A DNA stretch of 64,000 nucleotides, from assembly GCA_016866305.1 (NCBI GenBank), contig VGMX01000001.1, forward strand, positions 62,001-126,000, read 5' to 3'. Shown one piece after another: positions 18,032 through 27,187 of this stretch (the stretch's first letter is position 1; each line of letters begins with the position of its first letter). Source of the DNA: Chlorobiota bacterium. Its GTDB lineage: Bacteria > Bacteroidota > Chlorobiia > Chlorobiales > Chlorobiaceae. The notes below the pieces were generated by a model. The model worked only from the letters and a program-made list of their open reading frames with translations. It ran no database searches and was not told where the DNA came from. Both the position numbers and the translations under genes were made by a program.

Positions 18032-20002
18032 TTAAAGCCGGCGGATATCGATCCGGGTAACCTCTCCGGTCCGGCGATTCACCTCGTTGTACATATGCTC
18101 CGTACCTCCCGGACCGTCTCCGCCCTCACCATCCCACAGACAGATGAAACGCACCTTGTCGATACCATAGGAGAGTGCGGTGTAGAGCAGCCAGAGATTG
18201 CAGCGTTCGTAGGCATACCCTTGCCTGACGCCCCCGGGCGGGTTGCCGAGCTCACCGGGGGCCGAAAGGATTGGCGAAGAAAGTTTCTCCCTCGCATCGA
18301 GATACCGCCTTCTCCATGACTCGCAACTGCACACCACGGAATGACGGATGAACTCAGGTTCGGCAAACGGCTGCATCCAGTGCACCCCGACTCCGCGCTG
18401 CAGGCATGCCTCGGTAAAAAGCAGATCGCCGCCGCACGCTCCCTGCATGAGTGCGATATCATCCTTCCCGGCATGGAACCGATCGAGCACCCCGGCGATT
18501 TTTTCCGCGACGGCAGGCTCCTTCCAGGCAGGAAAGCGCGGAACGGGTCTGTCGGGATGGTCGATCATGTGGCCGCTGAACAGGAACACCCGACCCGGAA
18601 CCTGCCGGTTTTCCTGCCGCGAAAATCTTTGCAGTGCATGATCGAAGACCTCGATGGCGGCCTCGGTCTGTTCGGGATGAAAACCAAGCTCCCTGAGCAG
18701 TTGCAGCTGGTCGCAGGTGGATTCAAGTTCAAAGCGCTCCCCCTCGTTTTTCGCTATGGCTTCCTTGTAGGCGCATCTGACGCTCTGCGGGGTACCGACA
18801 AGCACTTCGAGATCGCCGAGGGTTGCCCTGGCCCAGTACCGCTCGCTCTCCCCAGCCGTGCATCCGGCTGCATAGCGAACCGCCCCGGCCATGACAGCCA
18901 TTTCAGCGTCGTAACGGCCCTCACCGGTAAGATGACGATACAGATGCATGAGGGTGAGCGCGTTGATACCGGAATAGTAGTGCGCAGGATTGCGCCGGTA
19001 GCCGGCAGCATAGCTGTCGACGGCATTGCGCAAGAGTGCATCTTCGTAGGCCGCATCCCGTTTCATCGCCTCGATTCCGGCCCCCGGCCGGCGCCAGGAA
19101 GCAACCCATGCATCCTTTTCGACACGTCCGAGCAGGGCCAGGGTCTCCTGATCGTCAGGAAACAGCTGCAGAACGTTCCGGTAGTGCAGGCGTGCCCGAT
19201 CCAGGCTGTATCCCGGCATGCCTGCACAGGCCAGCCGTTGCAGGCAGATTCCTTTTGCCTGCAATCCCTTGAGGTGGCCGGGATGAATGGCCAGTCCCTT
19301 TTCAAGCTGCTCAATCGCAAAATCATACCGCCCTGCCTTGAGCAGGGCCTCACCGGCGCAGATCCAGGCATCGGACCGGAACGCAGCAACCGGAGCTTCA
19401 TCGGCAAGCACCAGCAGGTTCCCGATACGTCCGGACTTTCGTGCCAGTCTGACCCGCTGTTCCCAGGAATCGTAAAGCTCCCAGAACTCACGCACATCAC
19501 CGATCCGCAGTGATTTCCAGTCGGGCTCCTGCAGGTTCGGCAGGAGACGGTAGACCGGACTGATCTTGCGACCCTGCCACGAGGAGATCGTCATCCTGGC
19601 CATACCGGCAAGAGCCTCCCGGTCCGCATCAAGAAAAGCGGGATCAGGAACACCATCCTTGACATGGTAATACAGCTTGCGGTCGGTATAGAGATCGAAA
19701 GGCTGGTATCTGCGGTTGCTCTGGATGAGGATAATGCCCCTTGCCCTGAGGGCGTGACGCACGCCCAGTTCATACCAGACATTCGGATTGTCGATCGAGA
19801 GGTCGGCAATGACGAGATCGGCAATGAGCAGTTCCTGAAACATGTCGGCCCGGATTTCGCCCGCCCGAAGTTCCTCGTCGGCACGAAAAACCTCGCATCC
19901 GTCACGTTCAAGAGATGGCCTGATGTAGTCGGCATACACCCTGTTGAAGTCGATGCCCTCCTTGCATCCGAACGGCATGACGATAAAAACATGTACAGCC
20001 AT
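18032..20002 (-). CDS. Nucleoside-deoxyribosyltransferase/TIR-like, TPR and SLOG-like multidomain protein
   Basis: A 656-residue protein with three regions. Residues 1-125: FIVMPFG (6-12), ADLVIADLS (61-69) and NVWYELGVRHAL (74-85), the Rossmann-like fold shared by nucleoside 2-deoxyribosyltransferases and TIR-like proteins, with Glu78 at the usual catalytic place. Residues about 165-465: helical repeats (for example GEALLKAGRYDFAIEQLEKG), TPR-like and resembling the TRAFs-binding DUF4071 region. Residues 468-650: FSGHM (474-478), QGACGGD (519-525) and LWDGEGGDGPGG (621-632), a SLOG/LOG-like nucleotide-binding domain. AGGAG lies eight bases before the ATG. It is the first gene of an operon with the patatin. 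The domains suggest a sensor that makes or reads a nucleotide signal; this is inference. Confidence 0.75.
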   Translation of the reverse strand: MAVHVFIVMPFGCKEGIDFNRVYADYIRPSLERDGCEVFRADEELRAGEIRADMFQELLIADLVIADLSIDNPNVWYELGVRHALRARGIILIQSNRRYQPFDLYTDRKLYYHVKDGVPDPAFLDADREALAGMARMTISSWQGRKISPVYRLLPNLQEPDWKSLRIGDVREFWELYDSWEQRVRLARKSGRIGNLLVLADEAPVAAFRSDAWICAGEALLKAGRYDFAIEQLEKGLAIHPGHLKGLQAKGICLQRLACAGMPGYSLDRARLHYRNVLQLFPDDQETLALLGRVEKDAWVASWRRPGAGIEAMKRDAAYEDALLRNAVDSYAAGYRRNPAHYYSGINALTLMHLYRHLTGEGRYDAEMAVMAGAVRYAAGCTAGESERYWARATLGDLEVLVGTPQSVRCAYKEAIAKNEGERFELESTCDQLQLLRELGFHPEQTEAAIEVFDHALQRFSRQENRQVPGRVFLFSGHMIDHPDRPVPRFPAWKEPAVAEKIAGVLDRFHAGKDDIALMQGACGGDLLFTEACLQRGVGVHWMQPFAEPEFIRHSVVCSCESWRRRYLDAREKLSSPILSAPGELGNPPGGVRQGYAYERCNLWLLYTALSYGIDKVRFICLWDGEGGDGPGGTEHMYNEVNRRTGEVTRIDIRRL

Positions 20003-20204
20003 AGCCTGACTCCTGTCGAAGGTTCAGGGCCTTGCCGCCTGGCTGCCGAAAGCATGCAGCAGCACGGATGGACCGGGGTTGCGTTTCCGGACAGGATACC
20101 ACGCAGGTAAAATACACAATTCCGTAACGAGAAGGAATGCAGGAAGGGTTTCTTCAGGAAAATCCGCGTCTGTTCAGGGAGCCGGACGGCGCCGACAGGG
20201 GAAT

Positions 20205-20235
20205 CCGAAGGACGGGAGAAGCCCCTGTCCTTCGG
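20205..20235 (-). terminator. Hairpin downstream of the carboxylase genes
   Basis: A 9-bp perfect inverted repeat (CCGAAGGAC with GTCCTTCGG) separated by 13 nt, 17 nt after the stop of the minus-strand carboxylase gene. It lacks a long T run, so it may be a weak terminator or an mRNA-stabilising stem rather than a classic one. Confidence 0.45.
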
Positions 20236-20251
20236 AATTTGCCCGCTGCGC

Positions 20252-22327
20252 TTATGATTTAAAGGTCGGCAGGGCCAGCATCTCGGCAGACTCCGCTGCA
20301 GCATCATGCATCACCTCTTCGAGAACGAAAAGAAGCTGCCCCTGTTTCACCATCTGGTTGAGCGTCACCGGAATCTCGGTGATCTGCGCATCGTAGGGAG
20401 CGAATATCGCATTTTCCATTTTCATGGCTTCGAGGTTTGCAATCTCCTCTCCCTTGTGGACGATGTCCCCCGCCCTGAGTTTGCCCCGTTCCGGATTTCC
20501 GATACGCCAGACCGTTCCGTTGATCGGAGCACCGATATCGGCAAGGCCCTTGGCCATGCGGATCTCGGTTTTCCGTGCACGCGGGGTTTCGATCTTGAAA
20601 ACCCGGATCTGGTTGTTGACCTTCATGACGGCATGAATCACACCGTCATGCTCCGCTCCGATCGAGACCCGCTCGATGGAGTAGGGAACGCCGCGGTATT
20701 CGAACTCAACCTTGTCGCCGGCTTTTTTCAGACCCGACCGCCAGACATCGGGCGGCAGAACGAGCGGAGCATCGCCGTACTTTTCACGGAACCGGATAAA
20801 GTCCAGCGCATCCTTCGGGTGCATGAGGAAAAGAATGAACTCCTCCTCGGTCGGATTGCGGTCGAGCTGCACGGCAAGCTCGCTGCGAAGGCGGGCAATA
20901 TCTTCTTCCGGTATCGAATCGAGCGGGGAATCTTCACTGCGCCGGCCGACCTTCTCCCTGCCTTCCTCACCGAAACTGCTTGCATACACCCAGTCGGCAG
21001 GCCAGCCCATCGGCAGCTTGCCGTACCCGCCCATGATGAGATTCTTGAAATCCCCCGGTGCGGCCCGGAACAGCTGCAGCAGTTCCTCCTGCTCTTCAGG
21101 CGGCATGGCCTCGAAATCCTGCTCCTTCTCATGGACGAAGCGCGTCAGGAGATCGATCACATGGCTGACGCCGGCCATGCCGCGTTCCTTGGCATAGTGG
21201 TTGACGATTCCACTGCAGGTGACCCAGGTGATCTGCGAACCGGGCGTCACGTCGAAATAGCGGACGATCCGGTTGTAGAGCGACATCACCTTCAGGATGG
21301 CGGGCATGAGATGCAGAAAGCCACCCTTTTCAGCCTGCTCGAACGAGCTTGGAAACGCGCCGCCTGGCATGCGGTGCATGACGACGCCGTGATCGAACCC
21401 CTTGAAGGGTGATTCAGCCCACTCATAGTGCCGGATCCACTCGCGCACCTTCTGTACTGCCGCCTCTCCGGCCTTGCGGTTCAGATGCACCTGCACGCCG
21501 GACTCCTCGAGATAGGAGGCGACGCTCATGAGCGGAGCCTGGCCGTAGAAGCGGGTAAGCGAGTCCTCCTCGACATCGATGATGCCGGCACCCGCCTGTG
21601 CGGCGGAAAGCAGCGCCGGAAGGGCCAGGCCGTCGGTTGCGTGGCGGTGATAATGCAGCACGAGGTCAGGCCAGGCCTGCCGGATGGCGTCGATGAGCGA
21701 ATGGATTCGTTTCGGACTTCCGACCCCGGCCATATCCTTGATGCCGAGAATGATCTCGTCCGTACCGCCGCACAGGTCCACGATCTGGCGGACAAGCTTC
21801 AGATAGTAATCGTTCGTGGTCCAGTCGGCCTGCGTGAAGGAGATGGCGGGCTGGAAAAGCCTGCCGCGCTTCATGACAACTTCCGCGACCGTCCGCATGT
21901 TGCGCACGTCGTTGAGGAACGAAAAACAACGCCATACATCGATATCGACCTCGGCGACGACATGCTCGATGATGTTTTTCGGATAGGGACGGTACCCCCA
22001 GAGGTTGGTTTCACGGACCAGGGTCTGCAGGAGCACGTTCGGCATTTTTTCCCGGAGCTGCTGAATCTCCTCGAAAGGGCTTTCACGCCGGTTCATGATG
22101 CCGACATGCCACCGGGCGCCGCCGTGGCACTCCGAACTGAACAGCCCCATCTCGTTGTAGCTTGGGGCAATGGTGGAAAGATCGTGCATCCGCAGGCGGT
22201 TCTTGTAATCCGACTGCCCGGCATCCCTCATGCCGGTCGAGGTCAGGGCTACGGCAGGCAACCGGCGAACGCCGGCAACAATCTCCTTCGGGGTCATCCC
22301 CGGTTTCACAAAAATAGAATCGGTCAT
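20252..22327 (-). CDS. pycB: Pyruvate carboxylase-type carboxyltransferase subunit with biotin domain
   Basis: A 691-residue subunit with a carboxyltransferase TIM barrel (about 20-300), a conserved PYC/OADA helical region and a C-terminal biotinyl domain whose target lysine is at about residue 636 in EAMKMEN. In the barrel RDAGQS keeps the metal-binding Asp, GIKDMAG has the lysine that is carboxylated in the family, and LHYHRHATDG keeps the HxH pair. It starts 5 nt after the biotin carboxylase gene. The pair would carboxylate pyruvate to oxaloacetate, an anaplerotic step for the reductive TCA cycle. Oxaloacetate decarboxylase alpha or 2-oxoglutarate carboxylase are alternatives that sequence reading alone does not exclude. 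Confidence 0.85.
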   Translation of the reverse strand: MTDSIFVKPGMTPKEIVAGVRRLPAVALTSTGMRDAGQSDYKNRLRMHDLSTIAPSYNEMGLFSSECHGGARWHVGIMNRRESPFEEIQQLREKMPNVLLQTLVRETNLWGYRPYPKNIIEHVVAEVDIDVWRCFSFLNDVRNMRTVAEVVMKRGRLFQPAISFTQADWTTNDYYLKLVRQIVDLCGGTDEIILGIKDMAGVGSPKRIHSLIDAIRQAWPDLVLHYHRHATDGLALPALLSAAQAGAGIIDVEEDSLTRFYGQAPLMSVASYLEESGVQVHLNRKAGEAAVQKVREWIRHYEWAESPFKGFDHGVVMHRMPGGAFPSSFEQAEKGGFLHLMPAILKVMSLYNRIVRYFDVTPGSQITWVTCSGIVNHYAKERGMAGVSHVIDLLTRFVHEKEQDFEAMPPEEQEELLQLFRAAPGDFKNLIMGGYGKLPMGWPADWVYASSFGEEGREKVGRRSEDSPLDSIPEEDIARLRSELAVQLDRNPTEEEFILFLMHPKDALDFIRFREKYGDAPLVLPPDVWRSGLKKAGDKVEFEYRGVPYSIERVSIGAEHDGVIHAVMKVNNQIRVFKIETPRARKTEIRMAKGLADIGAPINGTVWRIGNPERGKLRAGDIVHKGEEIANLEAMKMENAIFAPYDAQITEIPVTLNQMVKQGQLLFVLEEVMHDAAAESAEMLALPTFKS

Positions 22328-22332
22328 GTCGG

Positions 22333-23793
22333 TTAAATCCAGTTCGGTGTTCCAAGTGCGGAAATTTCAGCTACATACCTGGCGATCTTCAGCGCTTCCT
22401 CTTCGCTGTCGTCCTCGGTGAACATGGAGACAAGCTCATCCATATGCTCTTCGATAAAGCACGTGGAGAAATCTCCTTTGAGAAAATCTCCGTGGCGGAT
22501 AATGCTCAAAAGAAGCGGAGCAAGGGTCTTGACCCCCTCGACCCTGAGGTTGCGGCAGAGAATGCTGTCCATCTTCCTGATGGCGGTCTCACGGTCGGGG
22601 CCGGCCGTCATCAGCAGCATGATCAGCGAATCGTAATAAGGCGGTATTTCGGATCCTTCGTAGACGCCCTGCGACACCCTGACGCCGGGATAGAGGTTCA
22701 GGTGCAGCCTGCTGATGTTGCCGAACGATGGGCTGAAGGTTGCCGGATCCTCGGCGTTGAGGCGAACTTCAACCGCCCAGCGGTTCGGCCGGATATCCTC
22801 CTGCCTGAAATGCAGCGGCTTGCCCTGGGCGATGTCGAGCATCGAGCTGACGATATCCACTCCGGTCACGAGCTCGGTTATGCCGTGCTCCACCTGAAGC
22901 CGGGTGTTGACTTCGAGGAAGTAGAACTTGCCGGTCAGGGAATCGAAGAGAAACTCCACCGTTCCGGCAGAGGTGTAGCCGATGCTGCGCATCAGCCTGA
23001 CGGCGGTTTCACAGATGGAGCTGCGAACGGCATTGTCGATGCTGGGTGACGGAGCCTCCTCGATCACCTTCTGGTTGCGGCGCTGCAGCGTGCATTCGCG
23101 CTCGCAGAGGTGGATCACGTTGCCATGCTGGTCGGCAATGATCTGCACCTCGATATGGCGACCTTTCTCGATATACTTTTCTACGAGCACCTCGTCGTTG
23201 CCGAACGATTTCCTGGCCTCCGAGCGGGCCTGGCCGAAAGCGCTCTCGAGCTCCCCTTCACCGGAAACCTTCACCATGCCTTTGCCGCCGCCCCCCGAAG
23301 AGGCCTTGATGATGATCGGGAACGCCACATCCTCGGCCGCCATCCACTGTCGGATCTCTCCGGCGGTTTTCGGTGAATTGATGCCGGGAATGGTCGGCAC
23401 ATCGGCCTGCCTGGCGATCATCTTCGACTCGATCTTGTCACCCATCTTGTGGATCACCTCGGGACCCGGCCCGATCCAGATCAGCCCTGAATCCTCCACA
23501 AGCCGTGCGAACGCTGCATTTTCGGACAGAAACCCCCAGCCGGGATGCACGGCGTTCGCGCCGCTCTTGCGGGCCGCCGCGATGATCCGCTCCATGTTGA
23601 GATACGATTCGACCGGCGGAGCCTCGCCGATATGCACTGCATCGCTGGCCATGAAAACATGTGCGGCAAGCCGGTCGGGAGTGCTGTAGACCGCCGTTGT
23701 CGGGATTTTTCTGTCCTGGCATGTCTGAATGATGCGTACAGCCGGAACACCGCGATTGGCAACAAGAACCTTTTTGATTGTTTTATCCATCAT
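22333..23793 (-). CDS. pycA: Biotin carboxylase subunit of pyruvate-type carboxylase
   Basis: A 486-residue ATP-grasp enzyme that carboxylates biotin on the partner encoded directly downstream. Motifs: VLVANRGVPAVRII at the start, HPGWGFLSENAAF, the KASSGGGGKGM ATP-grasp loop, CSLQRR-like ECTLQRRNQK, and FLEVNTRLQVEHGITE. Two adjacent ATG codons (23793 and 23790) are possible starts; the open frame continues upstream to 23883 but without a ribosome binding site. The 5-nt gap to the next gene indicates a two-subunit enzyme, unlike the single-chain pyruvate carboxylase of many bacteria. The normal biotin carboxylase motif has ANRGE, here ANRGV. Confidence 0.88.
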   Translation of the reverse strand: MMDKTIKKVLVANRGVPAVRIIQTCQDRKIPTTAVYSTPDRLAAHVFMASDAVHIGEAPPVESYLNMERIIAAARKSGANAVHPGWGFLSENAAFARLVEDSGLIWIGPGPEVIHKMGDKIESKMIARQADVPTIPGINSPKTAGEIRQWMAAEDVAFPIIIKASSGGGGKGMVKVSGEGELESAFGQARSEARKSFGNDEVLVEKYIEKGRHIEVQIIADQHGNVIHLCERECTLQRRNQKVIEEAPSPSIDNAVRSSICETAVRLMRSIGYTSAGTVEFLFDSLTGKFYFLEVNTRLQVEHGITELVTGVDIVSSMLDIAQGKPLHFRQEDIRPNRWAVEVRLNAEDPATFSPSFGNISRLHLNLYPGVRVSQGVYEGSEIPPYYDSLIMLLMTAGPDRETAIRKMDSILCRNLRVEGVKTLAPLLLSIIRHGDFLKGDFSTCFIEEHMDELVSMFTEDDSEEEALKIARYVAEISALGTPNWI

Positions 23794-24002
23794 GCATGTA
23801 CAGCCCTGGTAACGGTTGGAGTTGTCTGTTTTTTTTGAAAAATCAGGATGGTAATATAAGAGAATCGCAGGAAAATAAATCACGCCTGAAGAGCGTGCAC
23901 CGACAAGGCCGTATCACAGAAACAGCGGGGTGGTGTATATTGTATCCTGCAGCTGGAACGGACTCAGCCGGTGCAAAGGCAGCAACATTCAGGGAAAAAA
24001 AC

Positions 24003-24738
24003 ATGCAATTCACCTATCAGAACCCGACCCGCATCATCTTCGGCAGCGGAACGCTCTCGCACCTCGGCGAGGTAGTTCGTGCACACGGCAGGAAAGCCCT
24101 GCTCGTCACCGGCGGCAGCAGCACTCTTTTACGAGAGCGACTTTTGGGAGATGTTTCCGCGCACGGCCAGGCAGGCAGAAAACCCCCGTATAGGTCGCTT
24201 CCCGTCCGCTTCCCGTCGTCACCGTGCCGACTCTTGCCGCCACCGGTTCCGAAATGAACGGCGGCGCGGTCATCACCGATGGAAAAAGCACGGTGAAGTC
24301 ATTCGTCACCGCTGGATGCCTTTACCCGAAAGCCGCCATCGTCGATCCCGAACTCACGGTGAGCGTACCCCCGGACCAGACCGTATACGGCATCTGCGAC
24401 CTCATCACCCACGTGACCGAATCGTACTTCAACGGCTTTGACGCGACGCCGCTGCAGGACCGCTTTGCCGAAGGGGTGATGCTCACCGCCATGGAGTGGG
24501 GACCGAAGGCGGTTGCCGACGGACACGACATCGAAGCGCGGGCGCAGGTGCAGTGGGCCTCCGTGGTAGCGCTCAACGGCTGGGTGCAGGCCGGCACCCT
24601 CTCCCCTTACCCGGTACACATGATCGAGCACTCGCTCTCGGCCCATCACGACATTGCGCACGGTGCGGGACTGGCTGTGGTCGGCCCGGCATGGATGCGG
24701 TACGCCGGTGATACCCTGCTGGTCGCCCGTGAAGGCCA
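24003..24738 (+). pseudogene. Iron-containing alcohol (butanol) dehydrogenase, broken
   Basis: Two pieces of one gene in different frames. The first, from ATG 24003, has the normal start (FTYQNPTRIIFGSGTLSHLG and KALLVTGGSS), then loses the family pattern after about 24125. The second, from about 24205, resumes with LPVVTVPTLAATGSEMNGGA and continues to HHDIAHGAGLAVVGPAWMRYA, which carries the metal-binding histidines. About 80-90 codons that should hold the GGGSxxD nucleotide-binding region are missing between them. The frame then ends at about 24738, where sequence of a radical SAM gene on the other strand begins, so the C-terminal quarter is lost too. Group-III metal-dependent alcohol dehydrogenase is clear; it cannot be active. 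Confidence 0.85.
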
Positions 24739-24977
24739 CTGGTCCAGACATTGTTGACCAGACCCAGCGACCGCGCATACTGCATCAGCTCATACCAGTC
24801 CGGCCGGAGCAGCGGGTCCCCGCCCAGCCAGTCAATGGCCCGGATTTGCAGCGCAGCGGCATCGTCGAGCAAGCCGCGGATTTCAGGGGAGGCCAGGCCA
24901 CCGTAACGGCTCAGGAGATCGTTGATGCAGGCAACCATGGTAGTACCGTTTTGTTCCGCGATGCTGCAGGGATCCAC
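24738..24977 (-). pseudogene. Radical SAM gene fragment (middle part)
   Basis: On the minus strand the frame gives ALQIRAIDWLGGDPLLRPDW and then YARSLGLVNNVWTSG, the GGDP and following strand of a radical SAM barrel. The cysteine motif is absent upstream and the rest of the barrel is absent downstream, where the sequence changes to the alcohol dehydrogenase pseudogene. The fragment starts where the 5' piece at 27184-27312 stops, so the two may be halves of one gene separated by inversion of the DNA between them. Confidence 0.65.
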
Positions 24978-25239
24978 ACATCGAATAGGTCTTTATTCGT
25001 GATAAAGATTCCTGTGCATGCCGAACAAACCCTGCATGGCCCCTCCCTGCCGGGGCGCATCGCAGCGCCGGACACGACAGGAAAGGCTTCTCATGGCGGC
25101 ATCTGCGGCTTTTTTTCATTTTCGCGCTCCCGACACCAAACCTCCCGACACCAAACGGTATATCCGTTTATTTCGTTATATCTGTGGTCGATACGGTGAG
25201 CGGTTTTTTTCTGTCCCCATCCCTGAAACGGAGGCACTG

Positions 25240-25716
25240 ATGAACAGTATGAAGCGCATAGGACTTGTTGCACACGATAACCGGAAACAGGACCTTATCG
25301 AGTGGGTAGAGTGGAACTACCGGATTCTCATCGGTCACGAGCTCATCTGTACGGGCACAACGGGAAAGCTGATCGAAACGGCAATCCGGCAAAAACTCGA
25401 TGGAGAGAAGGCCGAACAGTTCTCGGTGAGAAAACTCAAGTCGGGACCGCTTGGTGGCGACCAGCAGCTGGGATCGATGATCAGCGAGGGAGAGATCGAC
25501 TTCCTGATCTTTCTCTGGGACCCGATGCAGCCACAGCCTCATGACGTGGATGTCAAGGCGCTTCTGAGAATTGCCGTGCTGTACAACATCCCGACCGCAT
25601 GCAACCGCTCGACAGCCGACTTCATGATCTCCTCATCGCTCATCAACGAATCCTACCAGCCGGTCATCAAGGATTACGCGGAATACATCAACCGGAATCT
25701 TGGCGGGGCGGATTGA
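25240..25716 (+). CDS. mgsA: Methylglyoxal synthase
   Basis: A 158-residue enzyme converting dihydroxyacetone phosphate to methylglyoxal and phosphate, a bypass of lower glycolysis when phosphate is short. Seen: IGLVAHDNRKQDLIEWVEWN at the start, GTTGKLI, the SGPLGGDQQLGSMI phosphate loop with the catalytic Asp, and FLWDPMQPQPHDVDVKALLR. The start at 25240 has GGAGG eight bases before the ATG; the longer frame from 25018 is not needed. It lies inside a segment whose two ends are both rearranged, but is itself intact. Confidence 0.95.
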   Translation: MNSMKRIGLVAHDNRKQDLIEWVEWNYRILIGHELICTGTTGKLIETAIRQKLDGEKAEQFSVRKLKSGPLGGDQQLGSMISEGEIDFLIFLWDPMQPQPHDVDVKALLRIAVLYNIPTACNRSTADFMISSSLINESYQPVIKDYAEYINRNLGGAD

Positions 25717-25756
25717 GATCATCGATGCTCAATCACAGCAAAAGTCATCACACGGG

Positions 25757-25782
25757 GCTGCCTTGCCGTCTCGGCAGGCAGC
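25757..25782 (+). terminator. Possible terminator hairpin after mgsA
   Basis: An 11-bp GC-rich stem with one bulged base, 41 nt after the mgsA stop. There is no T run after it, so termination is a guess. Confidence 0.4.
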
Positions 25783-25862
25783 TGTCTCTGCTTATCTCAT
25801 TTCCGCCCAATGACAGCAGCTTATCGGCACTGTACCCCCTATAACACCCCTAAGTCCCTTGC

Positions 25863-25876
25863 GTAAAGGCCTTTAC
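25863..25876. promoter_or_regulatory. 14-bp perfect palindrome upstream of radical SAM gene
   Basis: GTAAAGGCCTTTAC is a perfect inverted repeat, sitting about 240 bp before the radical SAM start. The size and symmetry suit a dimeric repressor site, but no known consensus is matched. Confidence 0.3.
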
Positions 25877-26116
25877 AACAAAAAATCCTGGGGGACCACG
25901 CAAAAAATATGTAACTTGTTCCAAACAAATCCGCTCGCGATACAACGGTTGCCGTGCATCGCGGAACGGGTGGCAGGCATCCCCCAAAATGCTCAGTATG
26001 ATACCATACATCGGGTCTTCTCCGGTTCTTCCCAGGCTGGACCACTCTCTTTATCCCAATCTCCGAACACATAACCCGGACGACCAGCGAACGCCATCCG
26101 GAAGGAGGCGAAAACC

Positions 26117-27187
26117 ATGAACAGGTTCAGGGTCATCGAATTCCAGTTACTGCAGGCGTGCAATGCCGGCTGCGTGTATTGTGCGTACGATCAGAATCTT
26201 CCGGAGTTCAACAACTGGCTGCCGCTTGAGATTGTCGAAAAAACCCTTGCGGAAGAAAAACCCGAGTGGGTATGGTTCGAGGGAGGCGAGGTCACCATGA
26301 CGGACAAATCGAAGAAATACCTGCTCGAGGCCATGGAAATCGCCAACAGATTCGGTGTCAGGAACCGTATCAACACGAACTGCAGGAATATCGATCCTGA
26401 ATGGGCCCGGAGGCTGGCTGATGGCGGCCTGCAGTTTGCCTGTGTCTCCTTCGACACCCTGGATCACGAACGTCTCGAGTTCCTGCGCGGTTTTCCCGAA
26501 GGGAGCGGGACGGAAAACATGGAACGCCTCAAGGCAAATGCCCTCTCCCTGGCAGACCACGGAATAACCGTCGATCTGGAGGCAACGGTAACCCGGCACA
26601 ACCTCCATGAACTTGAAGCGTTATACGATTACGCGGAAAGCGTGGCCACAGGCGGACGGAACATCCTGATGGGCGCGCAATGTCTGGTTGCCACCTACGA
26701 CGAGGTTTTCGGACTGTACCCGGACATGGTGGAGATGCACGAGGTGTTCATGCGGCTGACCCGGAAGGCAAGAAAAGGCAGGATACCTGTGCGGATCTGC
26801 TGCTCGCCGATGGTTCGCTGCAACTATCCTGAACTCTACGAGCCGCACCCGAACGTCATCTGGGTCGAGTGCACCTGCGGCTACGATTACGTCCACGTGA
26901 ACGCTACAGGAGAGGTGCTGCTGTGCGGATTCTGGGACCACAGCGAAACCATCGGCAACCTGAACACCGCTTCCCTGCGCGCAATCTGGGAAACGAGCGG
27001 GCTGCGCAGGCAAGCCATGGAAGAAACCCCCGGACAGTGCAGAGGCTGCCGCCACTGGGAAGGACCCGAGCGTTGCCATAACAGCTGCTTTTCGATTGCC
27101 CGCCGAAAAACCGGATCGTTCAGCTCCTTTGCCTATGACCTGACCGTCCGGGCAATTGCCGATGCCGCAAACAGGAGACCTTCATGA
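26117..27187 (+). CDS. Radical SAM protein with SPASM-like C-terminus
   Basis: A 356-residue enzyme that binds a [4Fe-4S] cluster and S-adenosylmethionine through CNAGCVYC near residues 15-22. The barrel includes WFEGGEVTM (the GGE motif). The C-terminal region has a cysteine set, CTCGYDY, then LLCGFWDHSE, CRGCRHW and CHNSC, as in SPASM domains that hold extra clusters. The start has GGAAGGAGG before the ATG. Its stop overlaps by 4 nt (ATGA) the start of a second, truncated radical SAM gene, so the two formed an operon. Relatives modify peptides or act as anaerobic maturases; the substrate here is not recognisable. Confidence 0.85.
   Translation: MNRFRVIEFQLLQACNAGCVYCAYDQNLPEFNNWLPLEIVEKTLAEEKPEWVWFEGGEVTMTDKSKKYLLEAMEIANRFGVRNRINTNCRNIDPEWARRLADGGLQFACVSFDTLDHERLEFLRGFPEGSGTENMERLKANALSLADHGITVDLEATVTRHNLHELEALYDYAESVATGGRNILMGAQCLVATYDEVFGLYPDMVEMHEVFMRLTRKARKGRIPVRICCSPMVRCNYPELYEPHPNVIWVECTCGYDYVHVNATGEVLLCGFWDHSETIGNLNTASLRAIWETSGLRRQAMEETPGQCRGCRHWEGPERCHNSCFSIARRKTGSFSSFAYDLTVRAIADAANRRPS

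Larger units (their letters stand above)
25717..26116. other. Non-coding stretch between mgsA and the radical SAM gene
   Basis: No protein-coding signal in either strand. It holds a strong GC-rich hairpin (25757-25782, GCTGCC..TGCCG with CGGCA..GGCAGC) soon after mgsA that may end its transcript, a 14-bp perfect palindrome GTAAAGGCCTTTAC (25863-25876), and an imperfect dyad GTATG-ATAC-CATAC near 25996. The stretch 25880-25950 is A-rich. A regulatory leader or promoter for the radical SAM gene at 26117 probably lies here. Confidence 0.5.
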
